A stretch of 5,609 nt of DNA from NCBI GenBank assembly GCA_011065235.1, contig JAAKFB010000129.1, positions 1 to 5,609 of the forward strand, read 5' to 3'. Position numbers and translations under genes: made by a program. Positions 5,299-5,609 of this stretch are shown piece by piece. Every line of letters begins with the position of its first letter. Within the stretch, counting starts at the first letter, position 1. The stretch is from Chlamydiota bacterium. Its GTDB lineage: Bacteria; Chlamydiota; Chlamydiia; Chlamydiales; Rhabdochlamydiaceae. The notes beneath the pieces are model-generated. The model made no database searches. It saw nothing but the letters and a program-made list of their open reading frames with translations, and was not told where the DNA came from.

Positions 5299-5324
5299 CT
5301 GCCCACCCTGAAGGACCGGGATTC
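5299..5324 (-). repeat. Hairpin resembling an IS200/IS605-family right end
   Basis: On the minus strand this starts GAATCCCGGTCCTTCAGGG and ends GTGGGCAG. From memory it differs at three of 26 positions from the common subterminal hairpin of IS605-type elements (GAATCCCCGTCCTTCAGGG, then CGGGGAG). The three changes spoil several stem pairs. An alternative 6-bp stem TGAAGG/CCTTCA is also possible. No T run follows, so it is a poor terminator. No transposase is visible beside it. Confidence 0.35.
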
Positions 5325-5336
5325 CTTCAACCTCGA

Positions 5337-5609
5337 TCAAAAATCATAACGGGCCTGCAGGGTGATCCCTTGCAGGATCAGGTTACCGCTTTGACCTCCT
5401 GTGCCATTGTCGAAAACCTGGTACTGGTTGAACCAATCTTGGACTTCATAACCGATTTTAAGGGAAAAATTGCAGATGTCAAGCCCAAACCCTAGAAATC
5501 CCTGGAGCATAAAAGCACCAAAATTTCTATCGGCAACTTTTGTTACGATTTTGGAATTGAAGGAATCGAGGAACTGATCGGTAAAGGACCAGTGACCCCA
5601 CATAAATGC
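5337..5609 (-). CDS. Outer-membrane beta-barrel protein, C-terminal part (Lpg1974/MOMP-like)
   Basis: The frame is open to the window edge, so only the last 91 residues are present; the ATG at 5603 is internal and is preceded in frame by Ala-Phe. The piece shows alternating beta strands with aromatic girdles (FGAFMLQGFLGFGLDI, FSLKIGYEVQDWFNQYQVFDN) and ends in LQGITLQARYDF, whose terminal phenylalanine is the usual signal for Bam-dependent insertion in the outer membrane. The GYExQxWxNQ-like segment followed by an LQG..L.ARYDF end is what I associate with Lpg1974-type pore proteins, which are expanded in Parachlamydia-like bacteria and Legionella. The role would be porin or adhesin; with the N-terminus absent this cannot be narrowed. 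No clear terminator follows, so transcription may continue into sugE. Confidence 0.8.
   Translation of the reverse strand, partial: AFMWGHWSFTDQFLDSFNSKIVTKVADRNFGAFMLQGFLGFGLDICNFSLKIGYEVQDWFNQYQVFDNGTGGQSGNLILQGITLQARYDF

Noticed and set aside
5274..5330. Longer SugE beginning with TTG at 5330
   Set aside because: The extra 19 residues are polar and atypical, there is no ribosome site, and AGGAG sits correctly before the internal ATG at 5273.
5274..5336. Guanidine riboswitch upstream of sugE
   Set aside because: The leader is only 63 nt and I see none of the conserved ykkC-class motifs; the hairpin there resembles a transposon end instead.
5131..5495. Plus-strand open frames over sugE and the outer-membrane gene
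   Set aside because: Antisense shadows of two well-supported minus-strand genes.

Overview
The window looks like accessory DNA from a Gram-negative, host-associated bacterium, most likely an environmental chlamydia (Parachlamydia/Waddlia/Simkania type). The grounds are a partial outer-membrane protein whose C-terminus resembles the Lpg1974/MOMP-like pore family of amoeba-associated bacteria, several proteins with Sec signal peptides, a small unassigned hydrophobic protein, and moderate-to-low GC. No single gene fixes the genus; a Legionella-like host is the main alternative.

Layout. Seven of the eight genes lie on the minus strand. From the right edge leftwards they are: the C-terminus of an outer-membrane beta-barrel protein (5337-5609); a complete SugE/Gdx-type guanidinium exporter (4947-5273), starting 63 nt after it; a gene-free stretch of about 600 bp holding two tandem copies of a 165-166 bp, almost full-length palindrome (4443-4608 and 4661-4825); a VOC/glyoxalase-fold protein (3955-4326); and an exported CPBP-type membrane protease (2919-3905). 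A small plus-strand gene for an unrecognised 95-residue hydrophobic protein (2614-2901) converges on the protease gene. It is divergent from a three-gene minus-strand set: an exported 2-oxoglutarate/Fe(II) oxygenase (1417-2454), an exported LicD/fukutin-family protein (395-1405) and a SprT-like zinc metalloprotease cut by the window edge (1-398).

How the genes fit together. The oxygenase and LicD genes are 11 nt apart, LicD and SprT overlap by ATGA, and one recognisable promoter and Shine-Dalgarno precede the first gene, so this is very probably one operon. Two enzyme families that are normally cytoplasmic in bacteria (2OG oxygenase, LicD) both carry signal peptides here, which suggests joint modification of an exported or host-located glycoconjugate; that function is inference.

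The most unusual DNA is the palindrome pair. Each copy has GAGGG...CCCTC ends, a shared 19-bp central palindrome and flanking TNA direct repeats (TAA and TTA), as expected of a MITE-like element moved by an IS5-type transposase. Within each copy the two arms match each other much better than they match the other copy, so the arms have changed together. A second notable feature is a near-consensus promoter placed so close to the 95-residue gene that its mRNA should be leaderless.
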